Assembly: GCA_018828385.1 (NCBI GenBank)
Contig: JAHJVE010000008.1
Location: forward strand, 62,001 to 126,000
Direction of reading: 5' to 3'
Length of the DNA stretch: 64,000 nucleotides
From: Gammaproteobacteria bacterium
GTDB taxonomy: Bacteria; Pseudomonadota; Gammaproteobacteria; Burkholderiales; Rhodocyclaceae
The notes under the pieces are model-generated. The model saw nothing but the letters and a program-made list of their open reading frames with translations. It was not told where the DNA came from and made no database searches. Position numbers and translations under genes: made by a program. Positions 1 through 9,326 of the stretch are shown piece after piece (the stretch's first letter is position 1; each line of letters starts with the position of its first letter).

Positions 1-1029
1 GCCGGAGACCGTGCGTTCGTCTCGCCCCATGAAGAGACTCAACACCCGCCGGAGTGGCAGGCCGCCGTCGTCGATTTGCCTGGCCAGCCAGCGCGCGGCC
101 AAAAATTCGGCAATGCTTCGGTGACTCGGGATGACGCGCTCTTGACCATCCGGGGATGGCCCAAACAACTTCCGCCTGACCGCTAGTCGCGCCGCGCTCA
201 AATCGGCAGGCGATAATTCGTCAATTAGCGGGAAATGGCCATCGGCACTTGCGGTATCGAGTGCCAAGCCGGTTTTGTCCGAAAGCAGCAGTGCTGCACA
301 AAGTTGCCCGGCTGCCGCCATGAGTCTCTCGACCGGAATGGCTTGATCACGCTGCTGAAGTCGATGTGCTTTCGAGTCCTCTTCCGCCAGTTTCTTGCAG
401 GCGAGTTCGAACGTTTCCTGGCGTGTATTCGGCCAATGTCCGTCATGGATGGACTCGGCCAGCAGACGCAAGGTTTGGGGATTCTGCAGCAAGCCATCGA
501 TGCCACGCTCACGCGCCTCTCCCATGAAACTATCCGGGTCGGAAATGCCGTGGTTTTGGCGCAGGATTTCCCGACTCTCCGAATCGTTGAGCGGCTCAAG
601 CGCAAAAACAGCAAGTTGGCCATCCGGCGAAGCATCGCCAATTGCCTGACTATCGGTCGAGCCAAACCAGTCGGCGGCACGGCAGGCAATGCGAAATTTG
701 GGTTTGCCAAGTTTTCTCAGGTGGGCGCGGACTTTCAGCAAAATGCTGGTGTCGCCACCGCTGGCGCGCGTTTCATCCAGTCCGTCCAGGTACAGCGTTT
801 TGTCTTGCCAGACCGGCTCTGGGTCATCGCTCAGAAATTTTGCGATGGAAATGAAATGGCCTTCTGTCGCAAGCGCCTCCTGTTCGAACGCTTTTGATTT
901 CCCTGCGCCCGGCTCGCCGAGCAGAACCCACGCGGCCAGATGGCGGAGCTCTTCCAACGGCTGGCTGACAGTTTCGTCTGATGGCTCGTTTGCCGATATG
1001 CGGCGGACTCGACGGGGTATGACTACCAT
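1..1029 (-). CDS. STAND/NACHT-like NTPase, N-terminal part (runs off window)
   Basis: An open frame starts at the ATG complementary to 1027-1029 and stays open for 343 codons to the window edge, so the C-terminus is missing. A Walker A motif (GEPGAGKS, residues 38-45) and a Walker B of the DGLDE type (LYLDGLDE, residues 79-86) indicate a P-loop NTPase of the NACHT/STAND kind. The stretch after Walker B (RIACRAADWFG, then a leucine/acidic EPLND motif) fits large single-chain NTPases seen in accessory and defence-like loci; this placement is from memory of such families, not a search. The start lies 3 bp after the stop of the upstream AAA ATPase, so the two are probably co-transcribed. Base composition looks less GC-rich than the rest of the window, which suggests transfer. 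Effector domain and substrate are unknown because the C-terminal part is not visible. Confidence 0.7.
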   Translation of the reverse strand, partial: MVVIPRRVRRISANEPSDETVSQPLEELRHLAAWVLLGEPGAGKSKAFEQEALATEGHFISIAKFLSDDPEPVWQDKTLYLDGLDETRASGGDTSILLKVRAHLRKLGKPKFRIACRAADWFGSTDSQAIGDASPDGQLAVFALEPLNDSESREILRQNHGISDPDSFMGEARERGIDGLLQNPQTLRLLAESIHDGHWPNTRQETFELACKKLAEEDSKAHRLQQRDQAIPVERLMAAAGQLCAALLLSDKTGLALDTASADGHFPLIDELSPADLSAARLAVRRKLFGPSPDGQERVIPSHRSIAEFLAARWLARQIDDGGLPLRRVLSLFMGRDERTVSG

Positions 1030-1032
1030 GAT

Positions 1033-2295
1033 TTATTCCAGCCAATGTTCGGCTGGGTGAGACAGGAATTCCGCCAGAGGAACCCCTCCTTCGCCGACGA
1101 TCAATATGCGCGCATCGGCGAATTTCCCGGCAAACACTTCAAGTCCTTTCGGGGTGGCAAATTTCGCCCCGCTTTTGACTTCGATGGCGAGAATTTTCCT
1201 GCCGTTGGTGAGAATGAAATCGACCTCGTGGGGGCTCTCCCGCCAGTAATGAATGCCGCAATCTTCCGAAACGGTATTGATCAGATGCGCGCCAACGGCG
1301 CTTTCTACCAGGCGCCCCCAATAGCTTCGATCACTGGTGGCCTCGGCAAAAGAGTAGCCGGCCAATGCTGAAATCAGCGCGGTATTGTGTGCATTCAGCT
1401 TGGGACTGGATGCTCGCTTCCGAAATGCCTGCACGGCGAACTTGGATAGCCCGCTGAGCAAGCCAGCCATGGAAAGGAGTTCAAGATAGTGTGCGAGTGT
1501 CGTGGTGTTTCCTGCATCTGCCAGTTGGCCGCGTAGTTTGTCGTAGGCAATGATCTGCCCGGAATAGGCGCCGCAACCGAGTTCGAACAGGGCTTTCAGT
1601 AGCGCCGGTTTGTCGACCCGCGTCATCTGCAAAATATCTTTTTCAATATTCGGCTGAATCAAGGCGGTGCGAACATAGTGTCGCCATCGCGTTTCCTCCC
1701 GGATCAAACTCGCGCTACCGGGATAGCCGCCGAAATAGATGTATTCGTCGAGCGAGAAATCGAAGGCCGCCTGCATTTCGCCGTAAGACCAGTGGGCCAT
1801 GGCTATTGGCTCATAGCGGCCGGCCAGACTTTCGGTTAAGCCCTTTTGCATCAGCCAGGGAGATGAGCCTAGGAGGATGACATGTAGCGGCAAATTCTCC
1901 GCGCGATCAGCATCCCACAGTCCTTTGACGATTTCCGACCAGCGCGGGATTTTCTGAATTTCATCGATGGCCAGGACATAGCATTGTCCTTCGTTGAGCG
2001 TTTTTGCCTTTGCCCGTGCTTGCGTCCATTGCCGTACCAACCATTCAGCGTTGGGCGGCGATCCGGGCAGTGCTTGTGTCAAGGTGGAAGTGGTTTGGTC
2101 GCTGAATGGATCAACAGCGTCCGATAGGGGTTGATCGACGGCAATAAAGTTGGAGCGTTCCCGGTATTCGGACATGACCTGTCTGACCATGGTGCTTTTG
2201 CCAACTTGACGCGGACCGGCCACGACGATCATGAACCGAGGTGCCTCGCCTAATCGGTGCCGCAAGATATTGATTTGACTGCGTTCGAATGCCAT
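1033..2295 (-). CDS. AAA ATPase with DUF4143 C-terminal domain
   Basis: This 420-residue protein has an N-terminal AAA (AAA_14-type) ATPase with Walker A GPRQVGKST at residues 27-35 and Walker B VLAIDEIQ near residue 110. The middle carries FGGYPGSAS, typical of the DUF4143 group. The C-terminal third contains a PD-(D/E)xK-like pattern, HEVDFIL followed by AIEVKSG, the nuclease-like fold seen at the end of many DUF4143 proteins. The family is widespread, often on islands or near toxin-antitoxin genes, and its molecular role is poorly defined. The ATG sits 11 bp downstream of a perfect 16-bp palindrome that could be its operator. The next gene starts 3 bp after the stop, forming a two-NTPase unit. 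Confidence 0.85.
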   Translation of the reverse strand: MAFERSQINILRHRLGEAPRFMIVVAGPRQVGKSTMVRQVMSEYRERSNFIAVDQPLSDAVDPFSDQTTSTLTQALPGSPPNAEWLVRQWTQARAKAKTLNEGQCYVLAIDEIQKIPRWSEIVKGLWDADRAENLPLHVILLGSSPWLMQKGLTESLAGRYEPIAMAHWSYGEMQAAFDFSLDEYIYFGGYPGSASLIREETRWRHYVRTALIQPNIEKDILQMTRVDKPALLKALFELGCGAYSGQIIAYDKLRGQLADAGNTTTLAHYLELLSMAGLLSGLSKFAVQAFRKRASSPKLNAHNTALISALAGYSFAEATSDRSYWGRLVESAVGAHLINTVSEDCGIHYWRESPHEVDFILTNGRKILAIEVKSGAKFATPKGLEVFAGKFADARILIVGEGGVPLAEFLSHPAEHWLE

Positions 2296-2306
2296 GTTTT
2301 CGATTG

Positions 2307-2322
2307 TGAGTAAATTTACTCA
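2307..2322. promoter_or_regulatory. Perfect 16-bp palindrome upstream of the DUF4143 ATPase
   Basis: The sequence TGAGTAAATTTACTCA is a perfect inverted repeat ending 11 bp before the minus-strand ATG at 2295. Its position and symmetry fit a dimeric repressor operator overlapping the promoter or leader of the two-NTPase unit. No regulator gene is visible here; the binding protein is unknown. Confidence 0.5.
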
Positions 2323-2645
2323 TGATATTAATCAGCATCCTGTCGGGATGCAAGGAGGCTTTTATAGATCTTTATGCATGCTGCTGAAGCCTGCGAAATG
2401 GCGACTCGGCTGATCGAACAGCGCTACGACTTGGTCCCAAGCGGTTTGCTTTGAATAAAGTGTTAAATACGGCAATAGCGAGTGAATTGGCAAATTCGTG
2501 TTGCCCTCGCCAGAATCCTTTTGTAAAGTGACTGAGTACTGGCAATCCGGCAAAGGCCTCGGCGCAATTGCCCTGTTTGCCGATTTTCTGCAGCGCTCCC
2601 GATGCATTTTGGGTGCGGTCACTTTTCATGGGCTTCCGGGCTGGT
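2323..2645. other. AT-richer intergenic region without a recognised gene
   Basis: This stretch separates the minus-strand NTPase pair from the plus-strand HD-GYP gene and must hold promoters for both. The open frames across it are short and show no recognisable protein. I see no strong sigma-70 promoter, terminator or RNA gene. It may mark the junction between an accessory island to the left and core genes to the right. Confidence 0.4.
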
Positions 2646-4211
2646 ATGGACAAGAATCAGGAAATACTGGCGATCAGTCGCCTGGTCTTCGAGTTGTCTC
2701 AGATCGGCGATACCGATCTTGACGATACGCTGAGCCGGTTATTCGATCTGCTGCGAAGCCTGCCCGGCATTCGTGTTCTGCCCAGGAGCATGATCACGCT
2801 GCGCAACAGGCGCGGCCAACCGATCCAGATCGCCCAGCATGGTTTGCCGCCGGTATGGGCCAATGCCGATCTGGCGAGGCAGCGGACTTCGGTCACGATA
2901 GCGCCGGAAACGGCGGCTTACCTGGCCACGCCGGCCTCCCTCCAGCCGCCCTTGCTTGTCGCCGAACTGGCGCCGGATGCGCCATGCTTTGTCCTGCCCC
3001 TGAACGGGGAGAGCTACACCGCCGGCCGCCTGATTATTTTCATCGAACCTGACTGGCAGCCCGATGCCGTCGAATTCGAATTCATGACCGATCTGGCTCG
3101 CGCAATTTCGATGCTGGTGAGCCGCTGCCTGATCAACGAGACTCTGCGCGTTCGTGAGGTCGAGCTCGAAGATGCCAGGACTGATGCCATTCGGCGGCTC
3201 GGCACGGCATCGGAGTATCGGGATAACGAAACCGGCATGCACATCATGCGCATGACGCATTTCGCCACCGCCATTGCCAAGGCGCTCGGGCTGCCGCCGG
3301 AAACGCGCGAGTTGCTGAGCATTTGCGCGCCGATGCACGATGTCGGCAAGATCGGCATTCCCGATGCCATTCTGCTCAAGCCCGGACGGTTGTCGGCGGA
3401 TGAATACGAGGTCATGAAGACCCACACCGATATTGGCAAGCGCTTGCTCAACGGTGAGGATAATCTGATCCAGACGGCGCAGGATATCGCCGCCTGTCAC
3501 CATGAACACTGGGATGGCAATGGCTATCCGCAAGGCCTGGCCGGCGAGGCAATTCCACTGCTGGCGAGAATTTGCGCCGTCTCCGATGTTTTCGATGCGC
3601 TGACCTCGGTTCGCCCGTACAAGGAACCGTGGCCGTTTGAAGAGGCTGTGGCGTGGGTTCGCACCAATTCAGGCAGTCATTTCGATCCGGCCGTGGTTGC
3701 CGCATTCGATCAGGCGCTACCGGAGATCATGCGGATCCGCCAACTCTACCGGGACGACATCATCGACCCAAACCAGATGCTCGATTTTCCCGAAACGCTC
3801 TATCGGGACAGCAAATGGGTGCATTGGGACGATAGCCTGCGGGTCGGCATCGACGTTATCGACGAGCATCACCGCTATTTGTTCGACCTGACCAATGACC
3901 TGTTCGAAGTCGTTTCGACGAAGCAGAGTTCCCGAGAGGTCGCGCGGGTACTGAAGGCGCTCGACCAGTATGTCGAGATCCATTTTCGCGCCGAGGAGCG
4001 GATGATGGAGCACTACGGCTACGGCGGATTGCAGGAGCAACAGACCCAGCACGGCGAATTCGAGGAAAGGCTGGGCGAGTTCTATGAGGAACTGCACAAT
4101 AATCCACTGACCGCGCCTTTCGACATCCTCGTCTATTTGCGTAGCTGGCTGGTCGGCCACATCCTGAACGAAGACGCCCAACTCAGGGAGTTGCTCGTCT
4201 CGGCCGTCTGA
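2646..4211 (+). CDS. HD-GYP phosphodiesterase fused to C-terminal hemerythrin
   Basis: A 521-residue signalling protein. The N-terminal ~170 residues look like a GAF-type sensor. The HD-GYP domain follows, with the HD pair in MHDVGKIGIPD near residue 230 and HHEHWDGNGYPQG near 285-297, so the c-di-GMP hydrolase site appears intact. From about residue 390 to the end is a bacteriohemerythrin domain, with the diiron ligand pattern visible as HW..., DEHH, HFRAEERMMEHYGY, QQTQHGEF and GHILNED. This predicts that O2 or NO binding at the diiron site tunes c-di-GMP breakdown; that is inference. The start was set at the ATG at 2646; an in-frame ATG at 2628 and a longer frame from 2568 exist, and none has a strong ribosome binding site. 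Confidence 0.88.
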   Translation: MDKNQEILAISRLVFELSQIGDTDLDDTLSRLFDLLRSLPGIRVLPRSMITLRNRRGQPIQIAQHGLPPVWANADLARQRTSVTIAPETAAYLATPASLQPPLLVAELAPDAPCFVLPLNGESYTAGRLIIFIEPDWQPDAVEFEFMTDLARAISMLVSRCLINETLRVREVELEDARTDAIRRLGTASEYRDNETGMHIMRMTHFATAIAKALGLPPETRELLSICAPMHDVGKIGIPDAILLKPGRLSADEYEVMKTHTDIGKRLLNGEDNLIQTAQDIAACHHEHWDGNGYPQGLAGEAIPLLARICAVSDVFDALTSVRPYKEPWPFEEAVAWVRTNSGSHFDPAVVAAFDQALPEIMRIRQLYRDDIIDPNQMLDFPETLYRDSKWVHWDDSLRVGIDVIDEHHRYLFDLTNDLFEVVSTKQSSREVARVLKALDQYVEIHFRAEERMMEHYGYGGLQEQQTQHGEFEERLGEFYEELHNNPLTAPFDILVYLRSWLVGHILNEDAQLRELLVSAV

Positions 4212-4256
4212 GGCAGCACAACACGAAGGCATGGCGAGCTGCGCATTCTTGCGTAT

Positions 4257-4284
4257 TTGCATGCCCGCTGCGCCCCTTCATAAT
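4257..4284 (+). promoter_or_regulatory. Sigma-70-like promoter for the urease operon
   Basis: A -35 element TTGCAT (4257-4262) and a -10 element CATAAT (4279-4284) are separated by 16 bp. Transcription would start about 7 bp later, practically at the ureD ATG (4292). No ribosome binding site precedes that ATG, so a leaderless or near-leaderless mRNA is possible. Based on pattern match only. Confidence 0.45.
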
Positions 4285-4291
4285 CATTGGC

Positions 4292-5158
4292 ATGACCTCG
4301 CGCCTCCCTTTGTTGCCGCCCGAGCATTTGCCGAGCTGGCACGCTGAGCTGCATCTTGGCTTCGCCCGCGTTGGCGAACGCACGGTGTTGCGCGAAAACC
4401 GGCATCGCGGGCCGTTGCGGGTGCAGAAGGCGTTGTATCCGGAGGGCGATGCAGTTTGTCAGGCCATTGTGCTGCACCCGCCATCGGGTATTGCCGGCGG
4501 CGATCATCTGGCGATTTCGGCCGAGCTTGGTGCTGGTGCACATGCCCAACTGACGACGCCGGGCGCTGGCAAGTGGTATCGCAGCGGTGGGGCCGAGGCT
4601 TCGCAGAGGATTGATTTCACGGTGGGCGAGGGCGCCACGCTGGAATGGCTGCCGCAGGAAACCATCGTCTTCGACGGCGCCCGGGCGCGCATGGAAACCC
4701 GTGTGGCGTTGGCCGCCGACAGCCGCTATGTCGGCTGGGACATTCTATGCCTTGGCCGCTCGGCGGCTGGCGAGCGTTTTGAAAAAGGTCGTTTTGACCT
4801 GTTTTTTCGGGTTGACCGTAGCAATCAAGCAATCTGGCTTGAGCGCGGCGGCTTCGATGGCAACGACCCGATGTTGAGCAGCCCGCCCGGCTGGGCAGGC
4901 GCCACGGTGTGCGGCACCTTGCTGTGCTCCTTTCCCGAATTGCCGCAGCAGGCGGCGGCCCTGCTCGAAGCCTGCCGCAAGATCCCGCCCGCCGATGGCG
5001 CCAATCATGGCCTGAGCGCCTTGCCCGGCATGTTCGTCGCCCGTTACCTCGGTGACAGCAGCGAGGCCGCCCGTTTGTGGTTTGCCGACCTGTGGGCCAT
5101 CCTGCGCCCGGCCAGCTGCGGTCGACCGGCCGTTACCCCCCGAATCTGGAATACCTGA
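4292..5158 (+). CDS. ureD: Urease accessory protein UreD
   Basis: UreD (288 aa) is the chaperone that binds apo-urease and, with UreF and UreG, allows nickel insertion. Family landmarks include PPSGIAGGDHL near residue 65, LEWLPQETIVFDGA near 115-128, WLERGGFDGNDP and the C-terminal GRPAVTPRIWNT. It opens the operon ureDABCEFG, ending 9 bp before ureA. A copy of the dispersed repeat (4788-4825, minus orientation) lies inside the gene and encodes about residues 166-178 (DLFFRVDRSNQ) without disrupting frame, in a variable segment just before WLERGG. Possibly translated from a leaderless mRNA. Confidence 0.95.
   Translation: MTSRLPLLPPEHLPSWHAELHLGFARVGERTVLRENRHRGPLRVQKALYPEGDAVCQAIVLHPPSGIAGGDHLAISAELGAGAHAQLTTPGAGKWYRSGGAEASQRIDFTVGEGATLEWLPQETIVFDGARARMETRVALAADSRYVGWDILCLGRSAAGERFEKGRFDLFFRVDRSNQAIWLERGGFDGNDPMLSSPPGWAGATVCGTLLCSFPELPQQAAALLEACRKIPPADGANHGLSALPGMFVARYLGDSSEAARLWFADLWAILRPASCGRPAVTPRIWNT
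4788..4825 (-). repeat. Dispersed repeat copy 1 (inside ureD)
   Basis: Read on the minus strand this is TTGCTACGGTCAACCCG followed by an A6 tract, CAGGTC and an A4 tract. It matches the core and the two A/T tracts of the family and is translated within UreD as part of the protein. Confidence 0.85.
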
Positions 5159-5167
5159 GGAGTCTTC

Positions 5168-5470
5168 ATGGAACTGACACCGCGCGAAAAAGACAAGCTG
5201 CTGATCTTCACCGCCGGCCTGCTCGCCGAGCGGCGCATGGCCAAGGGCCTGAAGCTGAACTACCCGGAAGCCGTGGCTTTGATCACCTGCGCCATCATGG
5301 AAGGCGCCCGCGAAGGCAAAACCGTCGCCGAACTGATGCACGCCGGAACGCAGGTCCTGACCCGCGCCGACGTGATGGATGGCATTGCCGAGCTGATCCC
5401 GGAAATCCAGGTCGAGGCCACCTTCCCGGACGGCACCAAGCTGGTCACGGTCCATAACCCCATCGTTTGA
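5168..5470 (+). CDS. ureA: Urease gamma subunit
   Basis: UreA (100 aa) is the small structural subunit of urease, which hydrolyses urea to ammonia and carbamate in the cytoplasm. It begins [18 protein letters not shown], contains [14 protein letters not shown] and ends with the conserved VTVHNPIV. Length is exactly the family norm. A good ribosome binding site (TGAGGAGTC) precedes the ATG, and ureB begins 9 bp after the stop. Gamma and beta are separate genes here, as in most proteobacterial ureases. Confidence 0.98.
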   Translation: MELTPREKDKLLIFTAGLLAERRMAKGLKLNYPEAVALITCAIMEGAREGKTVAELMHAGTQVLTRADVMDGIAELIPEIQVEATFPDGTKLVTVHNPIV

Positions 5471-5479
5471 GGAGCTGAC

Positions 5480-5785
5480 ATGATCCCCGGAGAACTCCTC
5501 GCCGAACCCGGCGAACTTGAACTCAACGCCGGCCGGCCGACGATCACGCTGGTCGTCGCCAACACCGGCGACCGGCCCATCCAGGTCGGCTCGCACTACC
5601 ATTTTTACGAAACCAACGCCGGCCTGAGCTTTGACCGCGAAGCCGCGCGCGGTTTCCGCCTCGACATCGCCGCCGGCACCGCCGTGCGCTTCGAGCCGGG
5701 CCAGACGCGTACTGTGCAACTGGTCGCGCTGGCTGGCGACCGCAAGGTTTATGGTTTCCGTGGCCTCGTTCAAGGAGCTCTCTAA
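5480..5785 (+). CDS. ureB: Urease beta subunit
   Basis: UreB (101 aa) is the second structural subunit. It begins [19 protein letters not shown] and carries the conserved [15 protein letters not shown] block and [12 protein letters not shown] near the C-terminus. GAGGAG precedes the start. Its stop codon overlaps the ureC start (TAATG), implying translational coupling for subunit stoichiometry. Confidence 0.98.
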   Translation: MIPGELLAEPGELELNAGRPTITLVVANTGDRPIQVGSHYHFYETNAGLSFDREAARGFRLDIAAGTAVRFEPGQTRTVQLVALAGDRKVYGFRGLVQGAL

Positions 5786-7491
5786 TGGCCAATAAAATCA
5801 CCCGTCAGGCTTACGCCGAAATGTTCGGCCCCACGACCGGCGACCGTCTCCGTCTCGCCGACACCGACCTCATCATCGAAGTCGAAAGTGACCACACGAT
5901 CTACGGCGAGGAAGTGAAATTCGGCGGCGGCAAGGTCATCCGCGACGGCATGGGCCAGGGCCAGCGCGTTTCGGCCGAAACCGTCGATACCGTGATCACC
6001 AACGCGCTGATCGTCGACGCCGTGACCGGCATCGTCAAGGCCGACATCGGCTTGAAGGACGGCCGCATCGCCGCCATCGGCAAGGCCGGCAACCCGGACA
6101 TCCAGCCCGGCGTAACGATAGTCATCGGCCCCGGCACTGAGGTCATCGCTGGCGAAGGCATGATTGTCACGGCCGGCGGTATCGACAGCCACATCCATTT
6201 CATCTGCCCGCAGCAGATCGACGAGGCGCTCTACTCCGGCGTGACGACCATGATCGGCGGCGGCACCGGGCCGGCGACCGGCACCTTTGCCACCACCTGC
6301 ACGCCGGGGCCGTGGCACATCCACCGCATGCTCGAAGCGGCCGATGCCTTCCCGATGAACCTCGGCTTCCTCGGCAAGGGCAACGCCAGCCTGCCGGAAG
6401 CCCTGCGCGAGCAGGTCGAGGCCGGCGCCATAGGCTTGAAGCTGCACGAGGACTGGGGCACGACGCCGGCCGCCATCGACTGCTGCCTGACGGTGGCCGA
6501 CGAGATGGACGTGCAAGTCGCCATCCACTCCGACACGCTCAACGAATCGGGTTTCGTCGAAGCGACGCTGGGCGCCTTCAAGGGCCGCACCATCCACACC
6601 TTCCATACCGAAGGCGCCGGCGGCGGCCACGCGCCGGACATCATCAAGGCGGCCGGCCTGCCCAATGTCCTGCCCAGCTCGACCAACCCGACCATGCCGT
6701 ACACGGTGAATACCATCGACGAGCATCTCGACATGCTGATGGTCTGCCACCACCTTGACCCGAGCATCGCCGAAGACGTCGCCTTCGCCGAATCGCGCAT
6801 CCGCCGCGAGACGATTGCCGCCGAAGACATCCTGCACGATCTCGGCGTTTTCTCGATGATGTCCTCCGATTCGCAAGCCATGGGCCGCGTCGGCGAAGTC
6901 ATCATCCGCACCTGGCAGGCGGCGCACAAGATGAAGCTGCAGCGCGGAACGCTGCCAGAAGACAACGCAAGAAACGACAACTTCCGCGTCAAGCGCTACA
7001 TCGCCAAATACACCATCAATCCGGCGCTGACGCACGGCATCGCCCACACCGTCGGTTCCGTCGAAGTCGGCAAGCTGGCCGATCTGGTGCTGTGGAAACC
7101 GGCCTTTTTCGGCGTCAAGCCGTCGCTCATTTTGAAAGGCGGCATGATCGCCGCCGCCGCCATGGGCGACCCCAACGCCTCGATCCCGACGCCGCAACCG
7201 GTGCATTACCGACCGATGTTCGGCAGCTTCGGCAAGGCGCTGAAGACCTCGGTGACCTTCGTTTCGCAGGCCGCCTTGAACAATCCTGCGGTCAACGCCT
7301 TAAATCTGCAAAAACCGCTGATCGCCGTCTCCGGGACGCGCACGCTCAAGAAAACCGACATGGTGCACAACGGTGCCACGCCGGAAATCACCGTCGATCC
7401 CGAAACCTACGTGGTCAAGGCGGACGGCGTACATCTGGTCTGCGAACCGGCAACCGAGTTGCCGCTGGCGCAACGTTACTTCCTGTTCTGA
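5785..7491 (+). CDS. ureC: Urease alpha (catalytic) subunit
   Basis: UreC (568 aa) carries the dinickel active site. Visible ligands and catalytic features are SHIHFICP (first His pair, about residues 134-137), the carbamylated lysine in GLKLHEDWG (about 218), [10 protein letters not shown] (about 246), [12 protein letters not shown] (about 275), the flap histidines in MVCHHLD (about 320) and the Asp ligand in [12 protein letters not shown] (about 362). All are intact, so the enzyme should be active. Length is typical. UreE starts 2 bp after the stop. Confidence 0.99.
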   Translation: MANKITRQAYAEMFGPTTGDRLRLADTDLIIEVESDHTIYGEEVKFGGGKVIRDGMGQGQRVSAETVDTVITNALIVDAVTGIVKADIGLKDGRIAAIGKAGNPDIQPGVTIVIGPGTEVIAGEGMIVTAGGIDSHIHFICPQQIDEALYSGVTTMIGGGTGPATGTFATTCTPGPWHIHRMLEAADAFPMNLGFLGKGNASLPEALREQVEAGAIGLKLHEDWGTTPAAIDCCLTVADEMDVQVAIHSDTLNESGFVEATLGAFKGRTIHTFHTEGAGGGHAPDIIKAAGLPNVLPSSTNPTMPYTVNTIDEHLDMLMVCHHLDPSIAEDVAFAESRIRRETIAAEDILHDLGVFSMMSSDSQAMGRVGEVIIRTWQAAHKMKLQRGTLPEDNARNDNFRVKRYIAKYTINPALTHGIAHTVGSVEVGKLADLVLWKPAFFGVKPSLILKGGMIAAAAMGDPNASIPTPQPVHYRPMFGSFGKALKTSVTFVSQAALNNPAVNALNLQKPLIAVSGTRTLKKTDMVHNGATPEITVDPETYVVKADGVHLVCEPATELPLAQRYFLF

Positions 7492-7493
7492 CC

Positions 7494-8024
7494 ATGTTGA
7501 TCCTGAATAAACGCACCTCCACTCCGGCCACCGACTCCGTCGCCCTCGCCTACGACGAACGCAAGCGTAGCCGCCTCAAGGTAACGCTAGCGTCCGGCGC
7601 CGAAGCTGGCATATTCCTCGAACGCGGCGACCACCTGCAGGGCGGCGACAAGTTGCTGGCGGAGAACAGCTCAGCAGTCGTCGAAATCCTGGCCGCACCG
7701 GAAAAGCTCATCGAAGCCGCCGCCGACAGCCCGTTGCTCTTCGCCCGCGCCGCTTACCACCTCGGCAACCGGCATGTGCCCGTGCAAATTCTGCCGACCG
7801 AAAACGGCGGCAAGTTGCGCTTTCAGACCGACCACGTGCTGGCCGACATGGTGCGCGGCCTCGGCTGCACGGTGAGCGAAAGCGAAGCGCCGTTCCAGCC
7901 GGAATCCGGCGCCTATGGCGGCGGCCATCACCATGGCGATGCAGAACCAAGGCCCGATCTCCACAATCCTGGTCACGGCCCGCATCGCTCCATGCCGAAA
8001 ATCCACCAGTTCAAGCCGCGTTGA
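7494..8024 (+). CDS. ureE: Urease nickel chaperone UreE
   Basis: UreE (176 aa) delivers nickel to the urease activation complex. The N-terminal domain contains RSRLKVTLASG and FLERGDHLQGGD; the middle domain has the metal-binding YHLGNRHVPVQI. The tail is histidine-rich (GGGHHHGD, then several more His), extra Ni-binding capacity seen in many UreE proteins. The start was chosen at the ATG at 7494, 2 bp after ureC; the open frame extends further upstream only as an overlap within ureC. The stop overlaps the ureF start. Confidence 0.95.
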   Translation: MLILNKRTSTPATDSVALAYDERKRSRLKVTLASGAEAGIFLERGDHLQGGDKLLAENSSAVVEILAAPEKLIEAAADSPLLFARAAYHLGNRHVPVQILPTENGGKLRFQTDHVLADMVRGLGCTVSESEAPFQPESGAYGGGHHHGDAEPRPDLHNPGHGPHRSMPKIHQFKPR

Positions 8025-8707
8025 ATCCGACTCTGCAACTCGCCCGCCTCCTGCAACTGGCCAGCCCGGCGCTGCCGGTCGGTGCCTACACCTATTCGCA
8101 GGGGCTGGAATGGGCGGTTGAGTCCGGTGTGATTCGCGATGAAGCGGGGGCGGGTCTATGGATCGCCGACCTGCTGCACCATGGTATCGGCAGTTACGAA
8201 GCGCCGCTGGTCGTTGCCTTGATGGCGGCGTGGTCGGCCGGCGACACGGCCGAGATCGACTGCCTCAACGCCGAATTCCTGGCCAGTCGGGAATCGGCGG
8301 AGCTTCGGGCCGAAACCGCCCAGATGGGCTTCTCGATGCGCCGTCTGCTGCGTGATCTGCGCGACGATTCGCTGGGCGGCGTGATAACCACGGTCGAAGC
8401 CCTGCCGGAAGTCGCGTTCCCGACGGTCTGGTCCGGCATCGCCGCCGCCTGGCAGATCGACCCGGAAGCAGCGCTCACGGCCTACCTCTGGTCGTGGGCC
8501 GAAAACCAGGTGATGGCCGCGTTGAAGGCCGTACCGCTCGGCCAGGCGGCGGGCCAACGCCTGCTGGCCGATCTCGGCCGGCAAATCCCGATTGTTACGG
8601 TCAACCGGAAAAATTGGCCAAAAACGAAATGGTCGAACTTCACGCCGGCCTTTGCTATCGCCTGTGCCCGCCACGAAACCCAATATTCACGTCTCTTCAG
8701 ATCGTAA
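8021..8707 (+). CDS. ureF: Urease accessory protein UreF
   Basis: UreF (228 aa) bridges UreD and UreG in the activation complex. It begins at a TTG overlapping the ureE stop (TTGA). Landmarks are [19 protein letters not shown] near the N-terminus and the conserved tail [13 protein letters not shown] dispersed repeat copy (8592-8630) encodes roughly residues 191-204 ([12 protein letters not shown]), exactly where other UreF proteins have a variable acidic segment before the conserved tail, so the repeat has replaced or invaded a tolerant loop without changing frame. Confidence 0.94.
   Translation: MNPTLQLARLLQLASPALPVGAYTYSQGLEWAVESGVIRDEAGAGLWIADLLHHGIGSYEAPLVVALMAAWSAGDTAEIDCLNAEFLASRESAELRAETAQMGFSMRRLLRDLRDDSLGGVITTVEALPEVAFPTVWSGIAAAWQIDPEAALTAYLWSWAENQVMAALKAVPLGQAAGQRLLADLGRQIPIVTVNRKNWPKTKWSNFTPAFAIACARHETQYSRLFRS
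8592..8630 (+). repeat. Dispersed repeat copy 2 (inside ureF)
   Basis: TTGTTACGGTCAACCGG followed by AAAAATTGGCCAAAAA and CGAAAT. A near-consensus copy lying entirely within the ureF reading frame. Confidence 0.92.
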
Positions 8708-8711
8708 AACC

Positions 8712-9317
8712 ATGAGCAAACAAGCCTTACGCGTCGGTATCGGCGGACCCGTCGGTTCCGGCAAGACAGCATTGACCCTCGCCTTGTGCCAGGCCCTGCG
8801 CGAGCAGATCGACATGGCCGTCGTCACCAACGATATCTACACGGCCGAGGACGCCAAGTTCCTGGTCAATCACTCAGCCTTGGCGCCGGAGCGCATCATC
8901 GGCGTCGAAACGGGCGGTTGCCCGCACACGGCGATTCGCGAGGATGCCTCGATCAATCTGGAGGCCATCGACCGCCTGCAACGGGCCTTTCCCGCTATCG
9001 AACTGATTCTCGTCGAATCCGGCGGCGATAACCTCGCTGCCACTTTTTCGCCAGAGCTGTCGGACCTGACGCTCTACGTGATCGACGTCGCTGCCGGCGA
9101 GAAGATTCCGCGCAAGGGCGGGCCCGGCATCACCAAGTCCGACCTGCTGGTCATCAACAAGATCGACCTCGCGCCGATGGTCGGCGCCTCGCTCGAGGTC
9201 ATGGCGCACGACGCCAAGGTTCAGCGCGGCGAGCGGCCGTTTGTCTTTTCCAACCTGAAAACCGGCGAAGGCCTGGACCAGATCATCGCCTTCATCCGCG
9301 AAAAAGGGATGCTTTGA
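8712..9317 (+). CDS. ureG: Urease accessory GTPase UreG
   Basis: UreG (201 aa) is the SIMIBI-class GTPase that powers nickel insertion. The P-loop GPVGSGKT is at residues 12-19, the metal-binding [11 protein letters not shown] lies near residue 73, [15 protein letters not shown] near 103, and the guanine-specificity motif NKIDLAP near 150. The ATG at 8712 was chosen because the family starts a few residues before the P-loop; the longer frame would read through the ureF tail. It ends the urease operon; no nickel permease or urea transporter gene is visible nearby. Confidence 0.97.
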   Translation: MSKQALRVGIGGPVGSGKTALTLALCQALREQIDMAVVTNDIYTAEDAKFLVNHSALAPERIIGVETGGCPHTAIREDASINLEAIDRLQRAFPAIELILVESGGDNLAATFSPELSDLTLYVIDVAAGEKIPRKGGPGITKSDLLVINKIDLAPMVGASLEVMAHDAKVQRGERPFVFSNLKTGEGLDQIIAFIREKGML

Positions 9318-9326
9318 ACGCCTGAT

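Noticed and set aside
4330..4350. TGGCACGCTGAGCTGC in ureD as a sigma-54 promoter
   Set aside because: GG and GC are 11 bp apart, not 10, and it lies inside the coding sequence.
5125..5140. GCTGCGGTCGACCGG near the ureD end as a repeat copy
   Set aside because: No A/T tracts follow, and GRPAVTPRIW is conserved UreD sequence.
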